Shown: positions 9,301-16,445 of the stretch, in pieces
Layout: every line of letters begins with the position of its first letter
Position numbering within the stretch: the first letter of the stretch is position 1
From: an uncultured Actinomycetes bacterium
GTDB lineage: Bacteria; Actinomycetota; Thermoleophilia; Solirubrobacterales; 70-9
Assembly: GCA_946482365.1 (NCBI GenBank)
Contig: CAMLQY010000003.1
Location: forward strand, 62,001 to 126,000
DNA length: 64,000 bases
Reading direction: 5' to 3'
Notes under the pieces: model-generated
What the model saw: only the letters and a program-made list of their open reading frames with translations
Told to the model about the DNA's origin: nothing
Database searches by the model: none
Program-made: the position numbers and the translations under genes

Positions 9301-10520
9301 CAGTAATTGCGAATTGGGGTGCAGGCATCGGTTCTGCCTCCTACGCTGGCAACTACGTCAACCACCGAGCTGGTGGAATCATCTATGTCTCCCTTATTGG
9401 GAGTAAAGGATCCCAAGAAGGTTTGCTTGCGTCGATCAGCGGAGCCTTGAGTGCGCCCTCTCGGGTAAAAGTTGATCCCGGTTCGCCGGTATGGACTGAG
9501 GCTCAACTAGGAGCTACGCGGGCAGCTGCGGTAGATGACGCTGTCAATAATCCATCGCTAGCTGGCAACATTGCGGGCGTCTGGATTGACGTGCCTACCA
9601 ATAAGGTCGTGGTTACTGCGGCAAACTTGGCACAAGCGGAAAATGTCCTTGGTCCTAAATATGGGTCTGCGCTTAAAGTCATCCAAGGAGCAGCGCCTGT
9701 ACCCCAACCGGCGAAATACAGTCGGTACAACTCGGAAGGCCCCGTGCAGGCGGGTGACTATATATCGAGCAGTCAAAATGGCTGTTCGGCTGGCTTCGGA
9801 GCGTGGGACACGGTCGATGGAAAAGTTAAATCAAACGGCCAACCGGTATTTGTCCCGCTTCAGCTCACCGCTGGGCACTGCTTCTCGAAAGGCGTGAAAG
9901 TCAAGCGTGGTTACCCGAAAGAAGCAGAACTCGGAAAAGTCACTCGAAATAACTATGTTGAAAACCCCGCACAGGTGCCGTTGGACGCAGCGACTATCAA
10001 AAGCAGCTGGCCAGACATTGCTCGGTCAATTTTCATTAACAAAACCCAAGAGAAACAAGTTACTGGCTATGAAACGCCTATACTGGGCCAATGGGTATGC
10101 GTATCTGGTGTGACCACGGACAAGCGGGTCTGCGGTCCCGTTCTCGACGAACCCAAGGAAAGCTTCTCCTCTTCACAGAACGGAGTTAGCACCTTGCGCG
10201 CCGTTGAAATTCCGATTGGAGCGAGGGTTAGTCAAGGAGACAGCGGTGGCCCGGCTTGGGTGATGGGAACTGGACAGGCCGCTGGTCTGATAACCGGTGC
10301 AGAGGGAGGCACCTATGGCTATCCAAAATGCACAGACCTTCATGGGGGCCACTACGATTCCGAAATCGACGCGAACTACATCTGCCCTGTGGTTCGAATA
10401 ACGACGGTCCAGCAGATCGTCACCGGTGCTGCAACCCTGTACAATGCGGCGCAACTAGCTAGTGAAGGGGTGCCGCTGGCGGAGCCGCTGTACATCGGTG
10501 GTGTTACGGTTGGTCAGTAG
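3309..10520 (+). CDS. giant secreted RHS-type protein with twin beta-propellers and trypsin-like protease tip
   Basis: 2403 residues, GTG start with AGAGAGGA upstream. Order: hydrophobic signal segment (residues 13-35), a lineage-type N-terminal domain, an Ig-like stretch near 484, an RHS entry segment near 762 (NGNLVYRQKDVD, LEVERFYNSQ), two tandem seven-bladed propellers (about 934-1649), YD/RHS repeats near 1690-1790 (EYEYDSEERLTKVTLPNG), a linker, and a chymotrypsin-fold protease. The triad is visible: TAGHC His2190, LDAATI Asp2226, GDSGGP Ser2312. RHS proteins commonly carry exchangeable C-terminal toxins; here the tip would be a secreted serine protease. Base composition falls after about 9070, covering only the tip, which suggests tip exchange. 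The target is unknown; a surface protease or contact-dependent effector are both possible. Confidence 0.8.
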   Translation: MQSTGVTGSGANRWLVLFTLLFCAATAVPIFVVSPAEGAEDSHAGEAPAPSAAEFVELESQELGFAEWLSSPEAASQRAASRNAYAELSAGEARNLILEAFPGQFNALNADPARVLSEFEFEKPLGTFAALVSDPQGERLIVESSVPVESELGGDGKQPVDLTLEQSGEDFVPANPLVEVELPGSAEEPVRLESGITVELPGSTDHSAQTLGDKNLFYSETETATDTLISPISGGVEVFEQLRSPQSPEEFSFALNLPVGATLVESEAGGAKVLSASGDLIVGVPSPSAVDAQGASVPVGMSVEGDSLLLEAPHRSHEFAYPILVDPEFLEEGYVSFNQWSPAWNDAYILSNASSLSAQAKGGGYTYGANTYGHWVYTTYGQTTYIAAATFVSNTFNLPSNCATEQPTNQPHGYAGLYNPSSGGYVGLGKWSGGSSFSPAYQTGWVGGPGVRQAVVGIGTGTSSVHHKCAFTFSVGGVTIQEKDPEAPTINSVSGTSSKWVKDITITANASDPGLGVKGITLSPGGASPHTVNINNCSGIYTSRCPASGQTSFGVGYFAEGERSASISAYDPLGSPPESDPNHVSSSFTFTTRIDRDIPEVELEGQLAEAIEEAEGEGEVSEEEVPQLSLPVYNLRIDAEDGSNAEGKTKRSGVKDIAVFVDGKEVEVPWGPQECPNSSCSMTKTYPVPLNNLEGDPVHKLKVIAEDQLGNQREREIEFEYVPATGMKDEYVMQYFPLPDGLGNESEEEHPSRPELAVNVMNGNLVYRQKDVDVEGPAVDLEVERFYNSQLPEEDDTEWGGGWTLAQTPELEPEETKEEAAPTRASMVRTSGILESAVALPTKTGDTQFAKELQAVVTKESGGGYKVKDESGETDTSLVFGDAGKVTELQTSGYAKIDYSYEGGDLSEMAVDDPASAYLTPEQLEELRNEPGQWTTQSTLSPEARTEVQLTDVSCASSTSCMAVGYDHYAEKGFAERWDGSEWKAPWSLGPGTDPALSCWAPDSCHILATSFGTQGTWLVKPSSSSFRAFAVPEGATSWKLRDVSCTSESACTAVGYSHNTTTGYKTLVERYNGTSWSIHKSVEPSQGNGYEAMSSVSCASATYCMAVGEAAYSPFAAKWNGTEWTLAPIPGSPGGGLEDVSCTSATSCMAVGHLGWWDWMGSGTESDTLVESWNGSTWSEVETPEPSEEFTNVGANLSAVSCLSASSCVAVGSFFTEEGEEWWGEEKTMAEVWNGSEWTVQSSANPTVSSTLAGVSCAAANQCTAVGSARSAYYTMNNMVTLGERWDGEEWTTQSTLSPEARTEVQLTDVSCPSATDCMAVGYDHYTEEAFAEAWSGSKWKVLDWSIGVDAEPALSCFISTSCHIIATSGETKGTRLLGRVGESESWWSSFRAFAVPAGATDWKLRDVSCSSESACTAVGYSYSSATGYKTLVERYNGTSWSIQKSVEPNEGNGYEAMSSVSCASATHCMAVGEADSKPFAAKWNGSEWLLAPVPGSAMGRLEDVSCPSATSCMAVGNLGWWAPWSWGWGPSMMESETLAASWNGSAWSTLETPEASEEPPASDSHLTAVSCLSASSCVAVGSFLTEEGEEGEEEKALAEVWDGSEWTVQPSTSPAVFSTLDSVSCTATTQCTAIGNARPEYGETNNMVTLGERIKLVLPVPSTDDDPKVEVETSSSLVDSVEGEEAGQTTYEHEDELLTAVDGPDGETEYEYDSEERLTKVTLPNGTWGQVTYDEVDGRVKSVTVDPAGEEPAKTTYFAYQDSPSRRTTVSPEGDPATVYDIGPDGSVLKWWNTPTPPEIEILSGSLYQNKETAEAIAPGDYELSIKAHSAEGIASIEVIANGSTLVDEKTCEQEWETPERECQTLENPWVTNTGNWPPGILNLEVIVTDANDDVESVKFWVNIPYTPPPDPEADEPPTFEEVLHFREEFGLDLDLKGDEQAINERIFDLIGAWNNPNTLGGEIARATAERWGVPLRTVDAAELEYRDYYISHDTSVIANWGAGIGSASYAGNYVNHRAGGIIYVSLIGSKGSQEGLLASISGALSAPSRVKVDPGSPVWTEAQLGATRAAAVDDAVNNPSLAGNIAGVWIDVPTNKVVVTAANLAQAENVLGPKYGSALKVIQGAAPVPQPAKYSRYNSEGPVQAGDYISSSQNGCSAGFGAWDTVDGKVKSNGQPVFVPLQLTAGHCFSKGVKVKRGYPKEAELGKVTRNNYVENPAQVPLDAATIKSSWPDIARSIFINKTQEKQVTGYETPILGQWVCVSGVTTDKRVCGPVLDEPKESFSSSQNGVSTLRAVEIPIGARVSQGDSGGPAWVMGTGQAAGLITGAEGGTYGYPKCTDLHGGHYDSEIDANYICPVVRITTVQQIVTGAATLYNAAQLASEGVPLAEPLYIGGVTVGQ
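6108..8255 (+). repeat. tandem 1074-bp in-gene duplication: two seven-bladed propellers
   Basis: Unit 1 (6108-7181) and unit 2 (7182-8255) are in-frame copies of 358 codons; both begin WTTQSTLSPEARTEVQLTDV and end MVTLGER. Each contains seven blades of about 51 residues of the form W..W..(S/P)...VSCxSxxxCxAVG, so each unit is one full seven-bladed propeller. Almost every blade carries a Cys-x6-Cys pair, suited to disulfides in a secreted protein. The copies are similar but not identical (for example DHYAEKGFAERW against DHYTEEAFAEAW). Confidence 0.85.
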
Positions 10521-10533
10521 CCATGATGATCAG

Positions 10534-11448
10534 ATGATCACTGCGAGGAAGCAGAGAAATCGGAATCGGGTCGGAGTCAAAATACTCGTCGCGATGATTT
10601 TTGGCTTGGGCCTGCTCTTCGCTCCTGTCGTAAGGAGTCAAATACCAACTTCGATATCGGTGCAGGCCCAACGGATCGGCGTTAGCGGTGGTGGGGAAGT
10701 GGTCTACCGCCTTTCCGCAAGTTCCGGGCCGAGCCCTTCTGCGTTTGGATTCGAATATCAGCTACCGTCATGGCCGACCCCGAAACTGGTCCTTGGGTCT
10801 CCCATTGCAATTACCTCAGTCAGCCTGAATAGCCCGGGAAGCATTCGGCCCGCTACCTCCCCCGGCCTACCAAAGCCGCGCCTTGAGCGCGAAGAGGTGT
10901 GCCTAAGAGGGCGACCTTCCTCTTTCGCCACGGCATATTGGATCGAAGTGCCAGCGAACAGCACTGTCCTCATCGAACTAAGGGGAAGACGCTCATATCC
11001 GAGTTGGCCCACAACTCGATATGACCTAAAGTTCTCGACGTTTGAAGTTGACGATCCTACTGCTGTGCGCAGCCCGCTCAGGACGGTTTCTGTCTCACCT
11101 CCAGGAGTCAAGGGAATGCACATTCTAATTCGAGCAGTACAGGCAAAAGGCAGGGGTAATGGCCCTCGCATGACCCCAGAAATTGCTGGAAGGACTGATC
11201 CCGTGTTGAAATTTGCCCGCATTTTGCTTCGGGCGGTGCGTCCATCGTTGTCGGGTAGCGTGAGCTTGAATCAGTGGGCTGGCTCCAGTCCGGAGTCAGT
11301 TGTCCTTGGCAGAGTCCGCACCGACAAGCATGGGCGGTTTCGTCTATTGCCTCAGCGGTTTCCTTTTATGGGTCGGTATGCGGTGCTTGCGCGTTCTGAA
11401 GCCCGACCGGGGCTGGCCGCTGATTGGAACTGCGGTCCCTTCTTCTAG
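10534..11448 (+). CDS. secreted or membrane-anchored protein of unknown function, partner of the RHS gene
   Basis: 304 residues if started at ATG 10534, 13 nt after the RHS stop; an upstream in-frame start at 10462 would overlap the RHS gene. Residues 17-35 (ILVAMIFGLGLLFAPVV) form one hydrophobic segment, so the protein is exported or anchored. I recognise no family. The C-terminal third has a beta-rich carboxypeptidase-regulatory-like flavour (SVVLGRVRTDKHGRFRLLPQRFP). GC is lower than the core genes and similar to the protease tip just upstream, suggesting that tip and companion arrived together. A role as inhibitor/immunity or surface partner of the protease is inference only. Confidence 0.6.
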   Translation: MITARKQRNRNRVGVKILVAMIFGLGLLFAPVVRSQIPTSISVQAQRIGVSGGGEVVYRLSASSGPSPSAFGFEYQLPSWPTPKLVLGSPIAITSVSLNSPGSIRPATSPGLPKPRLEREEVCLRGRPSSFATAYWIEVPANSTVLIELRGRRSYPSWPTTRYDLKFSTFEVDDPTAVRSPLRTVSVSPPGVKGMHILIRAVQAKGRGNGPRMTPEIAGRTDPVLKFARILLRAVRPSLSGSVSLNQWAGSSPESVVLGRVRTDKHGRFRLLPQRFPFMGRYAVLARSEARPGLAADWNCGPFF

Positions 11449-11807
11449 GCAGGGCTAAATACTGGAAGAAGGTTCAGAACAGCTTGAAATCTGTTTCCAG
11501 AAGTACATCTGAGGCGGGGACAGCGAATGCCTTGTGTAGGTCGAAGAAACTGGCGATGCTGTGGGAAATCGCTGTCTCGAGCTATGGGGCCCTGGTGAAC
11601 CTGAGTTGACGCCACATGGACGAGTGAGTCCGCTTTCGCGTTTCTAACGACGAAGACCACGGCCTTACCGGTTCTTGAGGGTGGTTGAACGAAGCTCGGA
11701 GAGGACGAGAATCGCACGTGCAGTTGACAGCTAAGCTTGAAGTCTCAGGTCCGGGCCTGAAGTAGTCGCGCCGAACCCGGCTGTGCAGCTACGAAGTCCA
11801 TGGACCA
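11449..11807. other. intergenic junction without recognisable gene
   Basis: About 360 bp between the companion gene and the oxidase remnant. A 61-codon open frame near 11424-11609 overlaps the upstream gene and looks like no known protein. Composition is intermediate and frames are short. It looks like decayed or junction sequence at the right edge of the inserted block. Confidence 0.5.
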
Positions 11808-12068
11808 GGCGTCGGCCCTTCCCACATGGTCGGCCGCACCCTCGCCTCCCTGGCCCTGGACCGCCGCGACGAGTACTCCAAGCTCGCCTTCGTAGACCCC
11901 AAGCCTCCGCGAGTTCCCCCGGAGCCATTCCACTGGCTTGGCGGCGAAGCAATCCGCTGGGGCATCTCACGCAAGGAGACCGCTGAGCTCGCCAACCAAG
12001 CTCCGGATCCAATCAGCGCCCTGCTCGCCCGTGTCCCGGAGCTGATCGGCTTTCACATCGACCGCTAA
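11808..12068 (+). pseudogene. 3' remnant of a FAD amine oxidase gene
   Basis: This segment encodes GVGPSHMVGRTLASLALDRR and continues to a stop at 12068, matching the last 87 codons of the oxidase at 1581-2993. I count 12 differences in the 80 residues from MVGR to the end, so about 85 percent protein identity. Homology begins abruptly at about 11808; nothing upstream resembles the rest of the oxidase and no RBS precedes the internal ATG. It is therefore a broken paralog or the displaced original 3' end of the intact gene, left when the 3.0-11.8 kb block arrived. Confidence 0.85.
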
Positions 12069-12116
12069 GCCGGTGACTTTGTCATTAGGGGTGCATATAC
12101 ACGGGAAAGGGCGAAG

Positions 12117-13559
12117 TCACCAGCGGGTGGTGATGACCTTCTCGCGCGTGTAGAAGCGGACAGCGTCCGTGCCGTTGGCGTGGAGGTCTCCGTCTATGGA
12201 GTCCTTCCAGCCTGAGAAGGGGAACCAGGCAACGGGCGCGGGGACGCCGACGTTGACGCCGAGCATGCCGGCCTCTGCGCCATAGCGGTACTGGCGTGCC
12301 GCGGCGCCCGAGCGGGTGAAGATCGCGCCGGCGTTGCCGTAGCGGGAGCCGTTGAGGAAGTCGAGGGCGGCGTCGAGATCGTCGACCTCGACCACGGTCA
12401 GCAGCGGGCCGAAGAGCTCGTCCCGGGCCAGCTCGGACTCGGGCTCCGCGACGGCGATGGTCGGGGCGAGCAGGGTCCCCGCCGGGCCGGCGTCGCCGCG
12501 GCCGTCCAGCAGCAGGTCGGAGCCGTTGCCCGCGGCACGGTCGATCGCCTCGGCGACCTTCTCGCGCGCCGCGGCCGAGACCATCGGGCAGACGTCGGTG
12601 GCCGGATCGTCGCCGGGGCCGACGGTCAGCCCCGAAGCCGCCTCGACCAGCGCTTCGCGGACCTCGCCTCGCCGCGCCTCGCCGCCGACGACGACGCAGA
12701 CCGAGCCCGCCAGGCAGCGCTGGCCGGCGGCGCCGAAGGCGGAGCCCATGATCGCCGGCATCGCCTGGCCGAGCTCGGCGTCGGGCATCACCACCAGCGA
12801 GTTCTTCGCTCCTCCGAGGGCCTGGACGCGCTTGCCGGTCCGCACCGCGCCTTCGGCGACGATTCGGGCCGTCTCGGCGCGGCCGACGAAGGAGATCGCG
12901 TCGATGCCCGGGTCCTCGAGGATCGCCGTCACCGCCTCGCGCCCGCCGTGGACGAGGTTGACCACGCCGGGCGGGATCTCCTCGATCGCGTCGACGATCT
13001 CGACGATCAGCTCGGCCGGGCGCGGGTCCTGCTCGGAGGGCTTGAGGATGAACGAGTTGCCGCAGGCGATCGCGTAGGGCAGGAACCAGAGCGGGATCAT
13101 CGCCGGGAAGTTGAAGGGGGTGATCGCGGCGACGACGCCGACCGGCTGGCGCACCAGCGCGACGTCGACTCCCGCGGCGACGCCCTCCAGCACCTCGCCC
13201 TTGAGCAGGTGGGGGATCGCCGCCGCCGACTCGACCGACTCGATCCCGCGGCCGACCTCGCCGTCGGCGTCCTGGAGCGTCTTGCCCATGTCGGCGCTGA
13301 CCAGCGCGACCAGCTCCCGCCGCCGCGCCAGCAGGCCCTCGCGCAGCGCCAGCACCGCCCGCGCCCGGCGCTGCGGCGGCACCTCGCGCCAGCCCGGTTG
13401 CGCCGCGCGGGCCGCCTCGACCGCCGCCCGCACCTCGGCGGCTTCGGAGAGCGGCACCTCGGCGACGGTCGCGCCGCTGACCGGGTCGACGTCGGCGAGC
13501 GTCTCCAGCCCGCCGCGCCGGGCCCACTCGCCGCCGACGTAGTTGCGCAGCAGGCTCAT
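12117..13559 (-). CDS. mmsA: CoA-acylating (methyl)malonate-semialdehyde dehydrogenase
   Basis: 480 residues of the aldehyde dehydrogenase fold. Catalytic Cys282 lies in FGAAGQRCLAGS. The usual ALDH general-base Glu is absent, with LGGAKN in its place, which is the hallmark of the CoA-dependent MMSDH branch; ITPFNFPAMIPLW and LKPSEQDP are also family signatures. It converts malonate or methylmalonate semialdehyde with CoA and NAD+ to acetyl-CoA or propionyl-CoA plus CO2. It overlaps potC by 4 nt (ATGA). With the omega-aminotransferase across the promoter region, it would complete beta-alanine/polyamine breakdown to acetyl-CoA. Confidence 0.9.
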   Translation of the reverse strand: MSLLRNYVGGEWARRGGLETLADVDPVSGATVAEVPLSEAAEVRAAVEAARAAQPGWREVPPQRRARAVLALREGLLARRRELVALVSADMGKTLQDADGEVGRGIESVESAAAIPHLLKGEVLEGVAAGVDVALVRQPVGVVAAITPFNFPAMIPLWFLPYAIACGNSFILKPSEQDPRPAELIVEIVDAIEEIPPGVVNLVHGGREAVTAILEDPGIDAISFVGRAETARIVAEGAVRTGKRVQALGGAKNSLVVMPDAELGQAMPAIMGSAFGAAGQRCLAGSVCVVVGGEARRGEVREALVEAASGLTVGPGDDPATDVCPMVSAAAREKVAEAIDRAAGNGSDLLLDGRGDAGPAGTLLAPTIAVAEPESELARDELFGPLLTVVEVDDLDAALDFLNGSRYGNAGAIFTRSGAAARQYRYGAEAGMLGVNVGVPAPVAWFPFSGWKDSIDGDLHANGTDAVRFYTREKVITTRW

Positions 13560-14419
13560 GTCGCCGCCGTCGCCGGGGGGGCGGGGATCGGCTCGGGCCG
13601 CACCGCAGCCATCCGCTCGGCGTGGCGCTGCTGCCAGAGCACCAGCAAGACGGCGATCGCGATCAGCGCGAAGAGCATCGTCGCCAGCACGTTCACCTGG
13701 ACCGGGACGCCGCGCAGGCTGACTCCGTAGACGTAGAGCGGGAAGGTCACGGTCGTCCCCGCGTTGAAGTTGGAGATCACGAAGTCGTCGATCGAGAGGG
13801 AGAAGGCGAGCAGGGCCGCGGCGAGTACCCCCGGCGCCAGCAGCGGCAGGGTGACGGTGCGGAAGGTGGCGAGCGGCGTTGCGCCGAGGTCGGCGGCCGC
13901 CTCCTCGAGATGGCGGTCGAAGCCGATCAGCCGCGAGCGCACGACAACGACGACGAAGCTGATCGAGAACATCACGTGGGCGAGCAGGAGCGTGTCGAAG
14001 CCCGGGAGGACCGAGTAGTAGACGAACATCGAGAGCAGTGCGGCGCCGATCACAACCTCGGGGGTCGCCATCGGGATCACGATCAACAGGTTCGCCGCCC
14101 GGCGCCCGTGGAACCTATGGCGAACTAGGGCGATCGCCATCAGCGTCCCGATCACGGTCGAGATTGCGGTTGCGAGGGCCGCCAGCTGAAGGCTCGTGAG
14201 GAGCGCTTCGTTGAGCTCGGGCAGCGAGAAGGCGCTGCTCCAGTACTCGGTCGTGAAGCCATGGTCGAGGCCGAAGGTGAGTTTCCCCTTGGGTGTGGCG
14301 CCGAAGGAGAAGACGGCGATGACGACGATCGGGATCAACATGTAGGCGACGGCGAGGCCCGCGTAGATCGGCAGCGCGTTGCGCCGCAGCCAGGCCCAGG
14401 CGCGAGACAGGGAAGCCAT
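13556..14419 (-). CDS. potC: spermidine/putrescine-type ABC transporter permease
   Basis: 287 residues with about six membrane helices. The cytoplasmic EAA loop that docks with the ATPase is visible as EEAAADLGATPLATFRTVTLP, shifted toward the C-terminus as in PotC-type permeases. SLSIDDFVISNF is another PotC-like stretch. It would import polyamines together with the products of the adjacent potB, potD and potA. It starts 1 nt after potB ends and overlaps mmsA by 4 nt, so it is translated from the same mRNA. Confidence 0.9.
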   Translation of the reverse strand: MASLSRAWAWLRRNALPIYAGLAVAYMLIPIVVIAVFSFGATPKGKLTFGLDHGFTTEYWSSAFSLPELNEALLTSLQLAALATAISTVIGTLMAIALVRHRFHGRRAANLLIVIPMATPEVVIGAALLSMFVYYSVLPGFDTLLLAHVMFSISFVVVVVRSRLIGFDRHLEEAAADLGATPLATFRTVTLPLLAPGVLAAALLAFSLSIDDFVISNFNAGTTVTFPLYVYGVSLRGVPVQVNVLATMLFALIAIAVLLVLWQQRHAERMAAVRPEPIPAPPATAAT

Positions 14420-14420
14420 G

Positions 14421-15284
14421 CTAGGCCGTCTCCTCGTCCTCGTCGCCCATGAAGGCGCCGGTGCCGGCGAAGCGGATGTAGACGGTGACGATGGCGAGGA
14501 TCAGTGCCATCATCAGGAAGGAAAGTGCCGCCGCCTCCGGGTAGTTGCGCTGGCTCAGGTAGAGCGACTGGATCACGTTGCCGACCATCGCTTGACCGGT
14601 GCCGCCGAGGATCTGGGCGTTGATGTAGTCCCCGAAGGCGGGGATGAAGGTGAGCAGGACCCCGGCGACGATTCCCGGCATCGTCAGCGGCAGGGTCACC
14701 TTGAGGAAGGCCTGCCGCGAGGAGGAGTAGAGGTCCTTCGCCGCCTCGACTAGGCGCAGGTCGAGGCGCTCCAGGTTGGCGTAGAGCGGCAGGACCATGA
14801 AGGGCAGGAAGTTGTAGGTGAGGCCGGCGACGACCGCCCCCGAGGTGGCGAGCACGCGCCCGTCAGGCGGTATCAAGGCGAGCGTCTGCAGGACGTCGAC
14901 GATCGGGCTGGAGTCGCTGAGGATCGTCTTCCAAGCGATCGTGCGGATCAGGTAGGTGGTGAAGAAGGGCGCGATCACGGCGAAGAGCAGCAGGCTGCGG
15001 TAGCGACCGGCGCGGAAGGCGATCGCGTAGGCGAGCGGGTAGGCGATCAACAGCGCCAGCAGCGTCGCTGTGCCCGCGTAGAAGAAGGAGCGAACGATCT
15101 GCTCGGTGTGGCCGGAGAGCGAGTCGGGGAAGTTCGACCACGCCCAGTCGAAGGTGAAGCCGGTTCCCAGCGAGCCCGAGCGCAGCGCCAGTTCCCCCAT
15201 GAAGTACATCGGCACGACGAAGAAGACGACGAGCCAGACCAGGCCCGGCGCCAGGAGCCAGTAGGGGACCAGGCGCTGCCTCAT
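14421..15284 (-). CDS. potB: spermidine/putrescine-type ABC transporter permease
   Basis: 287 residues with about six membrane helices, starting MRQRLVPYWLLAPGLVWLVV. The EAA loop reads EAAKDLYSSSRQAFLKVTLP. Features such as FFTTYLIRTIAWKTIL and AFGDYINAQILGG match the PotB/HisM-like partner of the polyamine transporters. The start lies 3 nt after the potD stop and the stop 1 nt before potC, so the genes are one operon. The C-terminal GDEDEETA is a short acidic tail. Confidence 0.9.
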   Translation of the reverse strand: MRQRLVPYWLLAPGLVWLVVFFVVPMYFMGELALRSGSLGTGFTFDWAWSNFPDSLSGHTEQIVRSFFYAGTATLLALLIAYPLAYAIAFRAGRYRSLLLFAVIAPFFTTYLIRTIAWKTILSDSSPIVDVLQTLALIPPDGRVLATSGAVVAGLTYNFLPFMVLPLYANLERLDLRLVEAAKDLYSSSRQAFLKVTLPLTMPGIVAGVLLTFIPAFGDYINAQILGGTGQAMVGNVIQSLYLSQRNYPEAAALSFLMMALILAIVTVYIRFAGTGAFMGDEDEETA

Positions 15285-15287
15285 GCC

Positions 15288-16445
15288 CTACCCGGTCAGG
15301 ACTTCCTGCCAGGCCTCGTTGACCCGCTCCAGTTCCGGCGGGGTGATCTGGCCAGTGCAGTTGCGGGTGAACTCTTCGGTCGGGAAGACGATCTCGCTCT
15401 TCGCCAGCTCCGACCCCCGTTTATCGAGAAGCTCCTTCACGCCCTGCACCGGCGAGATGTATTCGACGTATTCGGTGATGTCGACCGCCACGTCGGGCCG
15501 GTAGACGAAGTCCATCCAGGCGAGCGCCGCCGCGGTGTTGGGAGCGCCCACCGGGATCACCATGTTTTCCATCCACTGGGTGCAACCCTCGGTCGGCATT
15601 CTCCATTCCGCGTTCGGGTTTTCGATCAGCGAGGCGTCGCCCGACCAGCCGATCGCGGCGACGATGTTGCCGGCGGTCAGGTCCTCGGTGTACTCGTTGC
15701 CGGTGAAGCGGCGGATCTGCCCGGAGCTGGCGGCGTCGCCCAGCTTTTCGATTGCCTCGATCCACTGGTCGGCGCTCGCCGTGGCCGGGTCGACGCCTTC
15801 GGCGAGCATCACCAGCGCCGGCGTTTCGCGCAGTTCGTCCAGCATCGTCACCTTGCCCTTGTATTTCGGGTCGAAGAGGTCGTTGACCGAGTGGATGTCG
15901 GGAGCCTTGGAGGTGTCGACCCAGATCCCGGTCATCCCCCCCTGCCACGGCACCGAGAACTCGCGCTTCGGGTCGAATCCGGGACTCTCCAGGCTGGGCA
16001 GGATGTTCTCGAAGACCGTCGGCAGGTCGGCATGGTCGATCTCCTGCAGGTAGCCGAGGTCGTACATCTGCTTCGCCATGTAGTCGGCGACCACGAAGAT
16101 GCTGCGACCGCCCGATTCGCCCTGTTCGAGTTGGGGCTGCAGCTTGCCGAAGAAGCCGTCGTTCGAGTTGATGTCCTCGATGTAGTCGACGCTCACGCCG
16201 GTCTCGTCTTCGAACTCGGCGACGGTGCCGTCCCTGCCGGGGTCGATGTAGCCGGGCCAGTTGGAGATCGTCAGCTTGCCTTCCACCGGCCCCGCTTCGG
16301 CGGTCGTCGCCTTCTCGCTGCTGCCGCCGCCGACGGTGTCTCCGCCGCAGGCGGCGAGGCCCAGCGCGGCGACGATCGCCGCCACGACGACGGCGAACGC
16401 GAACACGCCGCCCTTGCTGCTCAGTCGACCTCGCATCTCACTCAC
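15288..16445 (-). CDS. potD: polyamine-binding lipoprotein of the ABC transporter
   Basis: 385 residues. The N-terminal hydrophobic segment ends in a lipobox LAAC with Cys33 as the lipidation site, followed by a Gly/Ser-rich linker, so it is anchored outside the membrane. [13 protein letters not shown] is the typical PotD/PotF first strand, and [15 protein letters not shown] and [10 protein letters not shown] are further family signatures. It captures polyamine or a related cation and delivers it to PotBC. The start overlaps the end of potA by 8 nt. Confidence 0.9.
   Translation of the reverse strand: MSEMRGRLSSKGGVFAFAVVVAAIVAALGLAACGGDTVGGGSSEKATTAEAGPVEGKLTISNWPGYIDPGRDGTVAEFEDETGVSVDYIEDINSNDGFFGKLQPQLEQGESGGRSIFVVADYMAKQMYDLGYLQEIDHADLPTVFENILPSLESPGFDPKREFSVPWQGGMTGIWVDTSKAPDIHSVNDLFDPKYKGKVTMLDELRETPALVMLAEGVDPATASADQWIEAIEKLGDAASSGQIRRFTGNEYTEDLTAGNIVAAIGWSGDASLIENPNAEWRMPTEGCTQWMENMVIPVGAPNTAAALAWMDFVYRPDVAVDITEYVEYISPVQGVKELLDKRGSELAKSEIVFPTEEFTRNCTGQITPPELERVNEAWQEVLTG

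Noticed and set aside
11424..11609. 61-codon open frame after the RHS companion gene
   Set aside because: It overlaps the companion gene, has no ribosome-binding site and resembles no protein.
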